64,000 nucleotides of DNA from JALYZC01 sp963725645. GTDB lineage: Bacteria; Actinomycetota; Thermoleophilia; Solirubrobacterales; Solirubrobacteraceae. Positions 33,049 through 40,583 of the stretch are shown in pieces. The stretch's first letter is position 1; every line of letters starts with the position of its first letter. The notes beneath the pieces were generated by a model. That model was not told the DNA's origin. It did not search any database and saw only the letters and a program-made list of their open reading frames with translations. The stretch covers positions 372,001-436,000 of the forward strand of contig CAVRZD010000002.1 of assembly GCA_963725645.1 (NCBI GenBank). The letters run 5' to 3'. The position numbers and the translations under genes were made by a program.

Positions 33049-33192
33049 AGAGGCCGTCTCAAGACCCCCCGCGCACGTCTGGCGGCGGCGGATCTGCACG
33101 GACCACCGGCTGCGCCGGCGGTGCCCCTGCGTCCTTGCCCCGCTTGATCCGGCGGCCGCCAGCCGCACACGCGGAGTCCTGAGACAGCCTCT
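33049..33192. repeat. 144-bp imperfect palindrome (MITE/REP-like)
   Basis: The outer arms are 33049-33065 and 33176-33192, which match as reverse complements at 15 of 17 bases. Pairing continues inwards: CTGGCGGCGGCGGATC near 33079 against GATCCGGCGGCCGCCAG near 33146, and a central CACCGGC/GCCGGCGGTG hairpin near 33115. The element fills the space between the thioesterase stop (33202) and the lpdA start (33032). It could be a small mobile palindrome, a large transcript hairpin or a terminator for the thioesterase gene. I found no second copy in the window. Confidence 0.6.
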
Positions 33193-33201
33193 GAGACGGT
33201 G

Positions 33202-33621
33202 TCAGCCGGTCCGGGCCAGCAGCGGCGTGATCCGCTCGACGATCGGCGCGGCCAGGGGCTGGGCGCGCTCGGCCACGTAGTCGTAGCCGACGTAGACGCC
33301 GTGGCCCTCGGCGATCAGGCGGTCGCCGACGTCCATCCGGAACTCCGTGCGGAAGCTCGAGCGCTCCAGATGCGACGGGCGCACGCGCGTCCGGATCTCC
33401 TCGCCGAAGTACGCCGGCGCGAGGTAGGCGAGGTGCAGCTCGGCGAACACGACGGGGAACCCCTCGGGGTCGGTCGGGTCGTGCTCGGGGAACAGGGAGT
33501 GCATGAACGCGATGCGCGCATCCTCGAAGAACTGCGCGAACGCGACGTTGTTGAGGTGGCGCATCGTGTCCACGTCCGCGTAGCGCACGCGGTCGGTGTG
33601 GGTGAATGGCCAGTCGCTCAC
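33202..33621 (-). CDS. Acyl-CoA thioesterase (hotdog fold, 4HBT)
   Basis: 139 aa. RVRYADVDTMRHLNNVAFAQFFEDARIAFM (about residues 10-39) is the YbgC/4HBT signature: the catalytic Asp lies in DVDTMRHLNN and the long helix follows. It would hydrolyse a small or aromatic acyl-CoA; the substrate is unknown. The GTG at 33621 overlaps the stop of the upstream membrane-protein gene by 4 nt. Confidence 0.88.
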   Translation of the reverse strand: MSDWPFTHTDRVRYADVDTMRHLNNVAFAQFFEDARIAFMHSLFPEHDPTDPEGFPVVFAELHLAYLAPAYFGEEIRTRVRPSHLERSSFRTEFRMDVGDRLIAEGHGVYVGYDYVAERAQPLAAPIVERITPLLARTG

Positions 33622-34139
33622 TGGGGCGGTCGGCGCTGGGGCATCTGGATCCGGGCCATCGCGCGCACGAGCTTGTAGAACAGCGGACCGCAGATCGCGA
33701 TCGTGCCCAGGCACAGCGCAACCGCCTGCCAGTTGGACGCGACGGTCAGCGACAGCGCCGCGATCAGGATGCTGATGCCCAGGAGGGCCTCGAAGCCGAG
33801 CACGGCCCAGTAGCGCGCCCGCCACATGCCGGCCGCCGCGGCGACCATCAGGACCGAGAACGCGACCACCCCGCCGGCCGCGGGCTGCTTGCCCCCGACC
33901 TTCACCCCGGCGAACAGGAACACGATGTTGCCGATGGCCAGCACGATCGCCAGCGCCGCCGCGACCGTCACCGCGCCGGGCCGCTCGCCGGGTCCCAGCG
34001 GCTCGAGCCCGGCGCGCACCTCGGCGTTGCGCCGCTCGCCGCGGGACGGCGCGCGGGAGCCGTCGGGCCGGCCCGACTCCTCGGCCGCGCGCTCGCGGCG
34101 GCGACTACGCTGCCCCAACGCCGGCCTCCGTCGCGGCAT
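33618..34139 (-). CDS. Hypothetical membrane protein
   Basis: 173 aa. A basic, disordered N-terminus (about 50 residues) precedes four hydrophobic helices (about residues 58-78, 88-106, 110-132 and 138-157). Its 5' end overlaps thiE by 35 nt and it is coupled to the thioesterase by a GTGA overlap. The start could be further inside. Function unknown. Confidence 0.65.
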   Translation of the reverse strand: MPRRRPALGQRSRRRERAAEESGRPDGSRAPSRGERRNAEVRAGLEPLGPGERPGAVTVAAALAIVLAIGNIVFLFAGVKVGGKQPAAGGVVAFSVLMVAAAAGMWRARYWAVLGFEALLGISILIAALSLTVASNWQAVALCLGTIAICGPLFYKLVRAMARIQMPQRRPPQ

Positions 34140-34758
34140 CGAGCGCGGCGCGCAGCGCGCGCGCCGCCGCCTCGGGGTCGCGGGCCTCGGTGATCGCGCG
34201 CACCACCACGATCCGGCGCGCGCCGGCCTCCAGCACCGGGCCGAGGTTGCCGGCGCTCAGGCCGCCGATCGCGAACCACGGCAGGCGCGCGGCGGCCGCG
34301 GCGTGGCGCACCGGCTCGAGGCCGACGGCCGGGCGGCCGGCCTTCGTCGGCGTCGCATGGACGGGCCCCACGCAGAAGTAGTCGACCCCGGCGTCCTGCG
34401 CCGTGTCGGCCTGCGCGGTCGAATGGGTCGAGAGCCCGACGATCGCGCCCTCACCGACGATCGCGCGCGCCTCCGCGGGCGACGTATCGGCCTGTCCGAC
34501 GTGCACGCCGTCGGCGCCGGCGGCGACCGCCAGGTCCGGGCGGTCGTTGAGGATGAACAGCGCGCCGTGCTCGTCGGCGGCGCGGCGGAACTCGTCCGCT
34601 GCGGCCAGGATCGCGCCGTCGGCGGCGGCCTTCTCGCGCAGCTGCACGATGTCGGCGCCGCCGGCGAGCGCCGCGCGCACGCCGTCGACACCATAGGACG
34701 CGTCGCAGACCAGATACAGGCGCGCGCGCGCGAGCCGCTGGCGTCGATCCTCGGCCAC
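34105..34758 (-). CDS. thiE: Thiamine-phosphate synthase
   Basis: 217 aa TIM barrel. It joins HMP-pyrophosphate and thiazole phosphate to thiamine phosphate. Conserved stretches are VQLREK (residues 37-42, diphosphate binding), ILNDRPDLAVAAGADGVHVGQ (69-89), GLSTHS (107-112), YFCVGPVHATPTKAG (127-141) and FAIGGL near 165. It is separated from the riboswitch-controlled thiOSG genes by a cyclase gene and lies on the opposite strand, so it is not under that riboswitch. GTG start at 34758 with TAGACT 7 nt before. Confidence 0.95.
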   Translation of the reverse strand: MAEDRRQRLARARLYLVCDASYGVDGVRAALAGGADIVQLREKAAADGAILAAADEFRRAADEHGALFILNDRPDLAVAAGADGVHVGQADTSPAEARAIVGEGAIVGLSTHSTAQADTAQDAGVDYFCVGPVHATPTKAGRPAVGLEPVRHAAAAARLPWFAIGGLSAGNLGPVLEAGARRIVVVRAITEARDPEAAARALRAALDAATEAGVGAA

Positions 34759-34765
34759 CGACCGA

Positions 34766-34771
34766 AGTCTA
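34766..34771 (-). promoter_or_regulatory. -10 box TAGACT, possible leaderless thiE
   Basis: TAGACT ends 7 nt before the thiE GTG. Its TAG is also the stop codon of the cyclase gene, so the match may be coincidental. Confidence 0.35.
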
Positions 34772-35596
34772 AGAGTCCGCCGCGCGCTCGACCGCGTAGA
34801 CCTCGAGGTCGTGCGGCGTCCCCTTCGCCCGGAAGCGCCGCCGGCGCCGGACGCGATACCCCGTCTCGTCGAGTTGCTCCCGGGTGGCCTCTGAGATCAG
34901 GACCTCGCCGCCCTTCGCCGCGCCGGCGACGCGCGCGGCGATGTTGACGTCGACGCCGACGTAGTCGCCGCCGATCTTCCGCGGCCGGCCGCTGTGGAGG
35001 CCGGCGCGCAGCTGTGGGTGATAGCCGGCCACCTCGAGCCGCCCGACGCCGGCGCAGGCCTCGTGGGCCGCGCTCACCGCGTCGGCGGGCGCGGGGAAGG
35101 CCGCCATCACGCCGTCGCCGAGCCGCTTCACGACGCGCCCGCCGTGGTCGTCGATCGCGGGCTCGGTGGCGCTCGCGACCTCGCGGAGCAGTGCCAGCAC
35201 GGCGTCGTCGCCCGCGCCGAGCGCCCAGCTCGAGAAGCCGACGAGGTCGGTGAACAGGATCGTGACGTCCGCCGGCCCGCGGCCGCGTCCCTGCGCCTCG
35301 GCCGCCGCCTGCCACACCTGGAGCGCGCCCAATCCCAGCTCGCGTACGACGCTCGGGCGCTCCTCGCCGAGTGCCGCGAGCCGGCGTGCGAGCACGCTGG
35401 ACGCCTCGTCCCCCGCGGTCGACAGCGGGTCGCCGCCGAGGTCGCGGTCGCCGGGCAGCAGCTCGCGGGCGATCCTCGCAACGGCCAGCAGCTTCGGCTG
35501 CCGGTCGACGCTCTGCGCGCGGCGCCCGAGCTTCGTCCGCGCTTCGCGGACGGCCTGCTCCGGCGACTCCCCGTCCGGGTGCTCGTGCTCCTCCAC
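34769..35596 (-). CDS. Class III adenylate/guanylate cyclase
   Basis: 275 aa: a helical N-terminal region (about 105 residues) followed by the class III catalytic domain. VTILFTDLVGFSSWA carries the first metal-binding Asp, KRLGDGVMAAFPAP the second, and the HSGRPRKIGGDYVGVDVNIAARV stretch the transition-state Asn-Arg region. The protein is soluble, with no membrane anchor. It would make cAMP (or cGMP), so a CRP-like site elsewhere in the window is of interest. GTG start at 35596 with TAAGCT 6 nt before. It is followed on the same strand by thiE. Confidence 0.9.
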   Translation of the reverse strand: MEEHEHPDGESPEQAVREARTKLGRRAQSVDRQPKLLAVARIARELLPGDRDLGGDPLSTAGDEASSVLARRLAALGEERPSVVRELGLGALQVWQAAAEAQGRGRGPADVTILFTDLVGFSSWALGAGDDAVLALLREVASATEPAIDDHGGRVVKRLGDGVMAAFPAPADAVSAAHEACAGVGRLEVAGYHPQLRAGLHSGRPRKIGGDYVGVDVNIAARVAGAAKGGEVLISEATREQLDETGYRVRRRRRFRAKGTPHDLEVYAVERAADS

Positions 35597-35602
35597 GCCC
35601 GA

Positions 35603-35608
35603 AGCTTA
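35603..35608 (-). promoter_or_regulatory. -10 box TAAGCT, leaderless cyclase gene
   Basis: TAAGCT ends 6 nt before the GTG at 35596. The CTCCTCCAC stretch on the plus strand is coding sequence inside the gene, not a ribosome site upstream. Confidence 0.45.
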
Positions 35609-35623
35609 TGGGCCGAGCCGCGC

Positions 35624-35629
35624 TAGCAT
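35624..35629 (+). promoter_or_regulatory. -10 box TAGCAT for thiOSG
   Basis: TAGCAT just upstream of the riboswitch would start transcription near 35636, at the 5' end of the aptamer. No clear -35 box is seen. Confidence 0.4.
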
Positions 35630-35632
35630 GGA

Positions 35633-35727
35633 GTCCTACGGGAGCCCGCACATTTCGGGCTGAGAGGGCGGCGTCCTCGCCGCCGACCGTCTGAACCTGA
35701 TCCGGGTCATGCCGGCGCAGGGAGGTG
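35633..35727 (+). ncRNA. TPP riboswitch (THI element)
   Basis: The conserved aptamer parts are present in order: a GGGCTGAGAG pyrimidine-sensing helix (about 35657-35668), a variable GC hairpin (GGCGGCG...CGCCGCC), then TCTGAACCTGATCCGGGTCATGCCGGCGCAGGGA split over 35690-35723. Thiamine pyrophosphate binding closes the structure and represses the gene. The 3' end, including GGGAGG at 35720-35725, also provides the ribosome site of thiO, so translational control (sequestering the ribosome site) is likely in this case. Confidence 0.93.
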
Positions 35728-35729
35728 TC

Positions 35730-36896
35730 GTGTCGACAGCGCAGCAAGAGTTCCCCGACCTCGCCGTCGTCGGCGGCGGAGTGATCGGCCTCTCCGTCGC
35801 CTGGCGGGCGTCGCAGCGCGGGCTGCGCACGGTCGTGCTCGAGCGCGGCGCGATCGGGGCGGGCGCGTCGGGCGTGGCCGCCGGGATGCTGGCGCCGTCG
35901 TCGGAGGCCGCGTTCGGCGAGCAGCCGCTGCTGGGGCTGAACCTCGAGAGCGCGCGGCGCTGGCCCGCGTTCGCGGCCGAGCTGGCCGAACGCAGCGGCG
36001 AGGACGCCGGGTACCGCCGCTGCGGGACGCTGCTGGCGGCGCGCGACGCCGACGCCGCCGCGGCGCTCGAGCGCGAGCTCGCCTTCCGCGAGTCGCTCGG
36101 GCTCGCGGTCGAGCGCCTGCTGCCGACCCGCGCTCGTGAGCTCGAGCCGGCGCTCGCCCCCACGCTGCGCGCGGCCGCGGCCGCTGCGGACGACCACGCG
36201 GTCGATCCGCGTCGCCTGCTCGTCGCGCTCGCCGCGGCGCTGCGCGCCGCCGGCGGTGAGCTGCGCGAGGGCGCCGAGGTGGCGGGGATCGACACGAGCG
36301 GCGACCGCGTCTCCGGCGTTGCACTGGCCGGGGGCGAACGGCTCGCCGCCGGGGCCGTCGTTGTCGCGGCCGGCGCTTGGACGGGCGGGCTCGCGGGCGT
36401 TCCCGACGGCGCCCGCGTCCCCGTGCGGCCGGTCAAGGGCCAGCTCCTGCGCCTGCGCGACCGTGCCGGGCCGGGTCTGCTCGAACGCGTGCTGCGGACC
36501 GAGGACGTCTACGTCGTGCCGCGCGGCGACGGTGGGTACGTCCTCGGGGCGACCATGGAGGAGCGGGGGTTCGACGAGGCCGTCACCGCCGGGGCCGTGC
36601 ACGACCTCCTGCGCGACGCCGTCGAGGTGGTGCCCGGGATCACCGAGCTCGAGCTCGAGGAGGCCGCCGCCGGACTGCGCCCGGGGACCCCCGACAACGC
36701 TCCCGCGATCGGTGCCGGCGCGCTGGAGGGGCTGAACTGGGCCACGGGCCACCACCGCCATGGGGTCCTGCTCGCGCCGCTGACGGCCGACCTGGTGGTC
36801 GGGGGCCTGACCGGCGACGCGGTGGCCGGCGCGGACGCCGAGCTCGTCTCGCCCGCCCGCTTCGGCGTGTCCGCTCGCGCGGAGGTGCCGGCGTGA
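35730..36896 (+). CDS. thiO: Glycine oxidase
   Basis: 388 aa. FAD enzyme that oxidises glycine to iminoglyoxylate for thiazole synthesis. FAD motif VVGGGVIGLSVAWRASQRG at the N-terminus, GASGVAAGMLAP near residue 47, and the C-terminal NWATGHHRHGVLLAP stretch near 340 are ThiO marks. I choose GTG 35730, 4 nt after the GGGAGG ribosome site, and reject the ATG at 35709, which lies inside the riboswitch. The stop overlaps thiS (GTGA). Confidence 0.93.
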   Translation: MSTAQQEFPDLAVVGGGVIGLSVAWRASQRGLRTVVLERGAIGAGASGVAAGMLAPSSEAAFGEQPLLGLNLESARRWPAFAAELAERSGEDAGYRRCGTLLAARDADAAAALERELAFRESLGLAVERLLPTRARELEPALAPTLRAAAAAADDHAVDPRRLLVALAAALRAAGGELREGAEVAGIDTSGDRVSGVALAGGERLAAGAVVVAAGAWTGGLAGVPDGARVPVRPVKGQLLRLRDRAGPGLLERVLRTEDVYVVPRGDGGYVLGATMEERGFDEAVTAGAVHDLLRDAVEVVPGITELELEEAAAGLRPGTPDNAPAIGAGALEGLNWATGHHRHGVLLAPLTADLVVGGLTGDAVAGADAELVSPARFGVSARAEVPA

Positions 36897-37099
36897 TCGT
36901 CCACGTCAACGGCCGGCCGACCGAGCTCGCGGAGGGCGCGACCGTGGGCGCCGTCCTCGAGCGCCTCGACGTCGAGCGCCCGCGCCGCGGGCTCGCGGTG
37001 GCCGTCGACGCGGAGGTCGTGCCGCGGTCGGAGTGGGACGCGCGCCCGCTCGTCGAGGGCGACCGCGTCGAGGTCCTGACCGCGATCCAGGGTGGCTGA
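36893..37099 (+). CDS. thiS: Sulfur carrier protein ThiS
   Basis: 68 aa, a beta-grasp ubiquitin-like protein that carries sulfur as a C-terminal thiocarboxylate. It starts MIVHVNGRPTELAEGATV and ends in the essential Gly-Gly (TAIQGG). The GTG at 36893 overlaps the thiO stop by 4 nt; its own end overlaps thiG by 8 nt. Too small to be obvious without its neighbours, which make it certain. Confidence 0.93.
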   Translation: MIVHVNGRPTELAEGATVGAVLERLDVERPRRGLAVAVDAEVVPRSEWDARPLVEGDRVEVLTAIQGG

Positions 37100-37904
37100 G
37101 CGCGTGGCCACCGAACCCGTTCAGACCACGATCGAGGATCCGCTGGTCATCGCCGGGCGCACCTTCCGGTCGCGCCTGATCCTCGGCACCGGCGGCTTCC
37201 CGCGCCTGGACGCGCTCGCGGACGCGGTCCGCGCCAGCGGCACCGAGCTCGTGACCGTCGCGCTGCGCCGCGTCGACCCGGGGCAGCGGGGCTCGATCGT
37301 CGACGTCGTCGAGGAGGCGGGCGTCCAGCTGCTCCCCAACACGGCCGGCTGCCACACCGCCCGCGACGCGGTCGCCACCGCCCGCCTCGCCCGCGAGGCG
37401 TTCGAGACCGACTGGATCAAGCTCGAGGTGATCGGCGACGAGCGCACGCTGCTTCCCGACGCGCCGGAGCTGCTGCGCGCGGCCGAGGAGCTGGTTGCGG
37501 ACGGCTTCGTCGTGCTCCCGTACACGACCGACGATCCGGTCCTCGGCCGCCGCCTCCAGGACGCCGGCTGCGCGGCCGTGATGCCGCTCGGCTCGCCGAT
37601 CGGCAGCGGCATGGGCATCCGCAACGCCTACAACCTCTCGATCCTGCGCGAGCGCGTCTCCGTCCCGCTCGTGCTCGATGCCGGCGTCGGCACGGCCTCC
37701 GACGCGGCGCTGGCGATGGAGCTCGGCTGCGACGCCGTGCTGTGCGCCAGTGCCATTTCCCGCGCCGAAGACCCCGTCGCGATGGCCTGCGCGATTCGTT
37801 TCGCGGTGGAGGCCGGCCGGCTCGCCCGCGCCGCCGGCCGCATTCCCCGTCGGCTGCACGCCGAGCCCTCGACCACGGACGCCGGGCTGCCGGACCTGCG
37901 CTAG
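37092..37904 (+). CDS. thiG: Thiazole synthase
   Basis: 270 aa TIM barrel that makes the thiazole phosphate from iminoglyoxylate, deoxyxylulose phosphate and ThiS-COSH. The Schiff-base Lys lies in DWIKLEVIGD near residue 110; VMPLGSPIGSGMGI near 165 binds phosphate; LDAGVGTASDAALAMELGCDAVL near 195-217 is also conserved. GTG 37092 overlaps thiS by 8 nt; GTG 37104 is a possible alternative. This ends the thiazole branch here; thiC, thiD and thiF are not in the window. Confidence 0.95.
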   Translation: MAERVATEPVQTTIEDPLVIAGRTFRSRLILGTGGFPRLDALADAVRASGTELVTVALRRVDPGQRGSIVDVVEEAGVQLLPNTAGCHTARDAVATARLAREAFETDWIKLEVIGDERTLLPDAPELLRAAEELVADGFVVLPYTTDDPVLGRRLQDAGCAAVMPLGSPIGSGMGIRNAYNLSILRERVSVPLVLDAGVGTASDAALAMELGCDAVLCASAISRAEDPVAMACAIRFAVEAGRLARAAGRIPRRLHAEPSTTDAGLPDLR

Positions 37905-37911
37905 CGCGACG

Positions 37912-38385
37912 GTGGACCACGACGACCTGATCGACGAGTGGGAGCGGGCGTGGTCCGGTCGCGACCCCGCGGCGTTCGGGCCGCTGTGCGCCCCACAGGT
38001 GCACTACGAGGACCCGCTGACCGACCTGCCGCTGCTCGGCGCGGCGTCGATCGGCGAGCACGCCGAGCGGCTGTGGGAGGGCTTCCCCGACGTGCGGGTC
38101 GAGGCCACCGGAGCGCGCCTCTCCGACGGCGAGTACGTGGCGGTGCCGTGCCGCGTGCTCGGCACGCACCGGCGGCCCTTCGCGGGCCTGCCGGCGACCG
38201 GCCGCTCGATCACGGCCCATGGCGTCTTCTACTGCCAGGTCGAGGACGAGCGGCTGCTGCGGGTGCGCGGCTTCTTCGACGTCTACGGCGCGGCGGTGCA
38301 GCTCGGTGTGCTACCCGGGCGCCGCACGCTCGGGGAGCGCGCGCTGCTGCTGGTGCGCGGCTTCGGGCTGCGCGCCCGCGGCTGA
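37912..38385 (+). CDS. SnoaL-like/NTF2-fold protein
   Basis: 157 aa. A cone-shaped NTF2-like fold with HYEDPLTDLPLLGAASIGEHAERLW and VFYCQVEDERLLRVRGFFDVY, typical of SnoaL-type ester cyclases and nuclear-transport-factor-2-like proteins. The catalytic Asp and His of polyketide cyclases cannot be placed with certainty. The GTG at 37912 is 7 nt after thiG and may be co-transcribed with the thi genes. Function unknown. Confidence 0.75.
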   Translation: MDHDDLIDEWERAWSGRDPAAFGPLCAPQVHYEDPLTDLPLLGAASIGEHAERLWEGFPDVRVEATGARLSDGEYVAVPCRVLGTHRRPFAGLPATGRSITAHGVFYCQVEDERLLRVRGFFDVYGAAVQLGVLPGRRTLGERALLLVRGFGLRARG

Positions 38386-38404
38386 GCGTCAGCCGCGGGC
38401 GCGC
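38370..38404. terminator. Perfect 16-bp hairpin, bidirectional terminator
   Basis: The 16 bases from 38370 to 38385 pair perfectly with 38389-38404 around a 3-nt GCG loop. The stop codon of the SnoaL-like gene lies in the left arm. The hairpin separates two converging genes. Confidence 0.75.
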
Positions 38405-38428
38405 GCACCCGACGCGGCGGGCTGGCCG

Positions 38429-38848
38429 CTACTGCGTGACGATGATCGTCCCCTCCATCCCCGGGTGGATGGTGCAGACGTACTTGATCGTCCCGGCCTT
38501 GGCGGCCTTGAACGAGTAGGTCCCACCCTGCCCGAAGGTGCTGGACTTGAACGTCGCACCGGACCTGGCGGTCACGTTGTGGTCGACCGAATCGTCGTTC
38601 GTCCACTTGATGGTCTGGCCGACCTTGGCGGTCACCGACTTCGGGTTGAACTGGATGTCCTTCATCGAGACCGCGACGGTGCCGCCGCCCGCGGCCGGTG
38701 CCGCCGCCGGGGTGCTGGTGGCGGGTGCGGTCGAGGCGGGCGCGGCGGCCGAGCTGCTGTTCGAGCTGGAGCTGCTGCTGCTGCCACAGCCGGCGACGAG
38801 TGCACCGCCCAGCGCGAGGCAGGCCGCCGCGGAGTAGAGACGTTTCAT
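38429..38848 (-). CDS. Cupredoxin lipoprotein (plastocyanin-like)
   Basis: 139 aa. A signal peptide ends in the lipobox LVAGC (Cys near residue 22), then a Ser/Ala/Pro-rich linker (about 23-55) and a cupredoxin domain. The copper ligands are His in DDSVDHNV, then Cys, His and Met in YVCTIHPGMEG, a complete type 1 site. It would carry electrons on the outer face of the membrane. The ATG at 38848 has an AGGAGG ribosome site. The Ser-rich tract after the Cys is a typical tether. Confidence 0.92.
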   Translation of the reverse strand: MKRLYSAAACLALGGALVAGCGSSSSSSSNSSSAAAPASTAPATSTPAAAPAAGGGTVAVSMKDIQFNPKSVTAKVGQTIKWTNDDSVDHNVTARSGATFKSSTFGQGGTYSFKAAKAGTIKYVCTIHPGMEGTIIVTQ

Positions 38849-38941
38849 GGGGTGGGGAAACCTCCTGGTTTCGGATCCGTTGACAGGGTCCTCGTGCATC
38901 AGACGTCGGCTTCGCGCTGAATCTTCCCGCTTTTCTGGCTC

Positions 38942-38947
38942 TACACT
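38942..38947 (+). promoter_or_regulatory. -10 box TACACT, near-leaderless argF
   Basis: TACACT ends 7 nt before the TTG at 38955, with no ribosome site between. Confidence 0.45.
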
Positions 38948-38954
38948 CCTCGGC

Positions 38955-39839
38955 TTGCCGAGGCACTTCCTCACCGGGGCCGAGCTGAGCGCCGACGAGC
39001 TCCGCGCGCTGCTCGACCGCGGCCTGGAGCTGAAGGCCGACCCCGGCGCGTCGAACGCGCTGTCCGGACGGCACGTCGCGCTCATGTTCGAGAAACCCTC
39101 GACGCGCACGCGCGTGACGTTCGAGGTCGGCGTGCGCGAGCTCGGCGGCGACGCCGTCGTGCTGCGCGCCGACGAGCTGCAGCTCGTGCGCGGCGAGTCC
39201 CCGCGCGACACCGCGCTCGTGCTCTCGCGCCACGTCCACGCGATCGGCGTGCGCACCGGCCCCGACGCCGTCCTCGAGGAGCTTGCCGGGCACGCCTCGG
39301 TGCCCGTGTTCAACATGCTCACGGCCGGCCACCACCCCTGCCAGGCGCTGGCCGACCTCCTCACGCTGCGCGAGGCTTTCGGGCAGCTCGATGGCCTGGT
39401 CCTCGCCTACGTCGGCGACGGCAACAACGTCGCGCGCTCCTTGGCCGTCTTGGGCGGGCTCGCCGGCGTCGAGGTGCGCGTGGCCGCGCCGCCGGGCTAC
39501 CAGCTCGAGCCGGTCGCCGGCGCCGTGCTGACCGACGACCCGGCCGAGGCCGTCGCGGGGGCGCGGGCCGTCTATGCCGACGTGTGGGTGAGCATGGGCG
39601 ACGAGGCCGCCGCGGCGGAGCGCCGCGCCGCGCTCGCGCCGTACCGACTCGACGACGCACTGCTCGACCGCGCCGCGCCCGGAGCGATCGCGCTGCACTG
39701 CCTGCCGGCGCACCCCGGCGAGGAGATCACCGCCGAGGTGCTCTACGGCGAGCGCCAGCGGATCTGGGACCAGGCCGAGAACCGCCGCCATGCGCAGAAG
39801 GCCCTGCTCGAGTTCCTCGTCGCGGGAGCGCCCGGATAG
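38955..39839 (+). CDS. argF: Ornithine carbamoyltransferase
   Basis: 294 aa. It makes citrulline from ornithine and carbamoyl phosphate in arginine synthesis. FEKPSTRTRVTFE (near residue 38) is the carbamoyl-phosphate motif, AGHHPCQALADLLT (near 120) and HCLPAHPGEEIT (near 253) the ornithine side. The start is a TTG at 38955, fitting the usual PRHFL N-terminus; the longer reading from 38847 crosses a promoter region. No other arg genes are adjacent. OTCase and its close relatives differ in the acceptor site, so the substrate is very likely but not proven. Confidence 0.9.
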   Translation: MPRHFLTGAELSADELRALLDRGLELKADPGASNALSGRHVALMFEKPSTRTRVTFEVGVRELGGDAVVLRADELQLVRGESPRDTALVLSRHVHAIGVRTGPDAVLEELAGHASVPVFNMLTAGHHPCQALADLLTLREAFGQLDGLVLAYVGDGNNVARSLAVLGGLAGVEVRVAAPPGYQLEPVAGAVLTDDPAEAVAGARAVYADVWVSMGDEAAAAERRAALAPYRLDDALLDRAAPGAIALHCLPAHPGEEITAEVLYGERQRIWDQAENRRHAQKALLEFLVAGAPG

Positions 39840-39884
39840 GGTAGGACTCGCGACCCGCACCATCCCGCGCCCGGAGGAGACGTC

Positions 39885-40583
39885 ATGCCGCAGCCCAAGT
39901 CCACCACCCGCCGAAAGAGCGCCGCCAAACCAGCCTCTGCTCGCAGGGCCGGGGCGCGCAAGAGCACGGCCGGCAAGAAGCGCGCGGGCTCGGGCCCGGC
40001 GACGAAGCGCGCCGCGGCGTCGCGGAGCGGCTCGACCGCCGGGTCGCCCGAGGACGTCGTACGCGCGAACCTGAAGGCCTTTCGCGACGCGCTGGCCAGC
40101 TCGGTCAGCCAGCTCAATCTCGTGATGGTCTCGCGGGACCGGATCCAGGAGGTCCTCGACGACGCCGTCCGGCGCGGGCGCGTCACCCGCGACGACGCCA
40201 ACGACATGGTCTCGGATCTGGTCCGCCGCGGCCGCCGCCAGACCGACGACCTGATGAAGGATCTCGAGCAGCTGCTCGGCCGCAGCCGCGAGCAGCTCGA
40301 GGACGCGGGCGCCGACGCGCGCAAGCAGGCGCGCAAGGGTGCCACCCGCGCGCGTCGCCAGCCGCACGTGGACCGCGTGCTGCGCGAGGTCGATCGCGGC
40401 CGGCGCGCGGCGGGCCTGCCGCCGTCGTTCCCCGTGCTGGGCTACGACGACCTCAGCGCCGCTCAGATCGCCGAGCGGCTGGAGGATCTGTCCCCGGCCG
40501 AGCTGCGCAAGGTCCGCGACTACGAGCGCCGGAACGCGAACCGCAAGTCGGTGCTCACCGCGATCGAGAAGGCGCTGGCGTAG
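39885..40583 (+). CDS. Phasin-like protein with Lys/Arg tail and DUF8129-type end
   Basis: 232 aa. Residues 1-50 are Lys/Arg/Ala/Ser-rich and look nucleic-acid binding or disordered. The middle (about 55-160) is a long amphipathic helix resembling phasins. The last 45 residues (LSAAQIAERLEDLSPAELRK, then an ERRNANRKSVLTAI stretch) resemble DUF8129, a C-terminal module found in many actinobacteria. GGAGGAG at 39873-39879 is a good ribosome site. The 3' end overlaps the convergent peptidase gene by 29 nt. A role in granule or nucleoid organisation is inference. Confidence 0.75.
   Translation: MPQPKSTTRRKSAAKPASARRAGARKSTAGKKRAGSGPATKRAAASRSGSTAGSPEDVVRANLKAFRDALASSVSQLNLVMVSRDRIQEVLDDAVRRGRVTRDDANDMVSDLVRRGRRQTDDLMKDLEQLLGRSREQLEDAGADARKQARKGATRARRQPHVDRVLREVDRGRRAAGLPPSFPVLGYDDLSAAQIAERLEDLSPAELRKVRDYERRNANRKSVLTAIEKALA

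Noticed and set aside
30805..33168. 787-codon minus-strand frame over lpdA and its neighbours
   Set aside because: Out of frame with the clear lpdA and DsbA-like proteins. Only its last 83 codons (30805-31056) look like a real gene, supported by the coupling overlap.
35709..35729. ATG at 35709 as the thiO start
   Set aside because: It lies inside the conserved part of the TPP riboswitch, and GTG 35730 has the ribosome site GGGAGG at the right distance.
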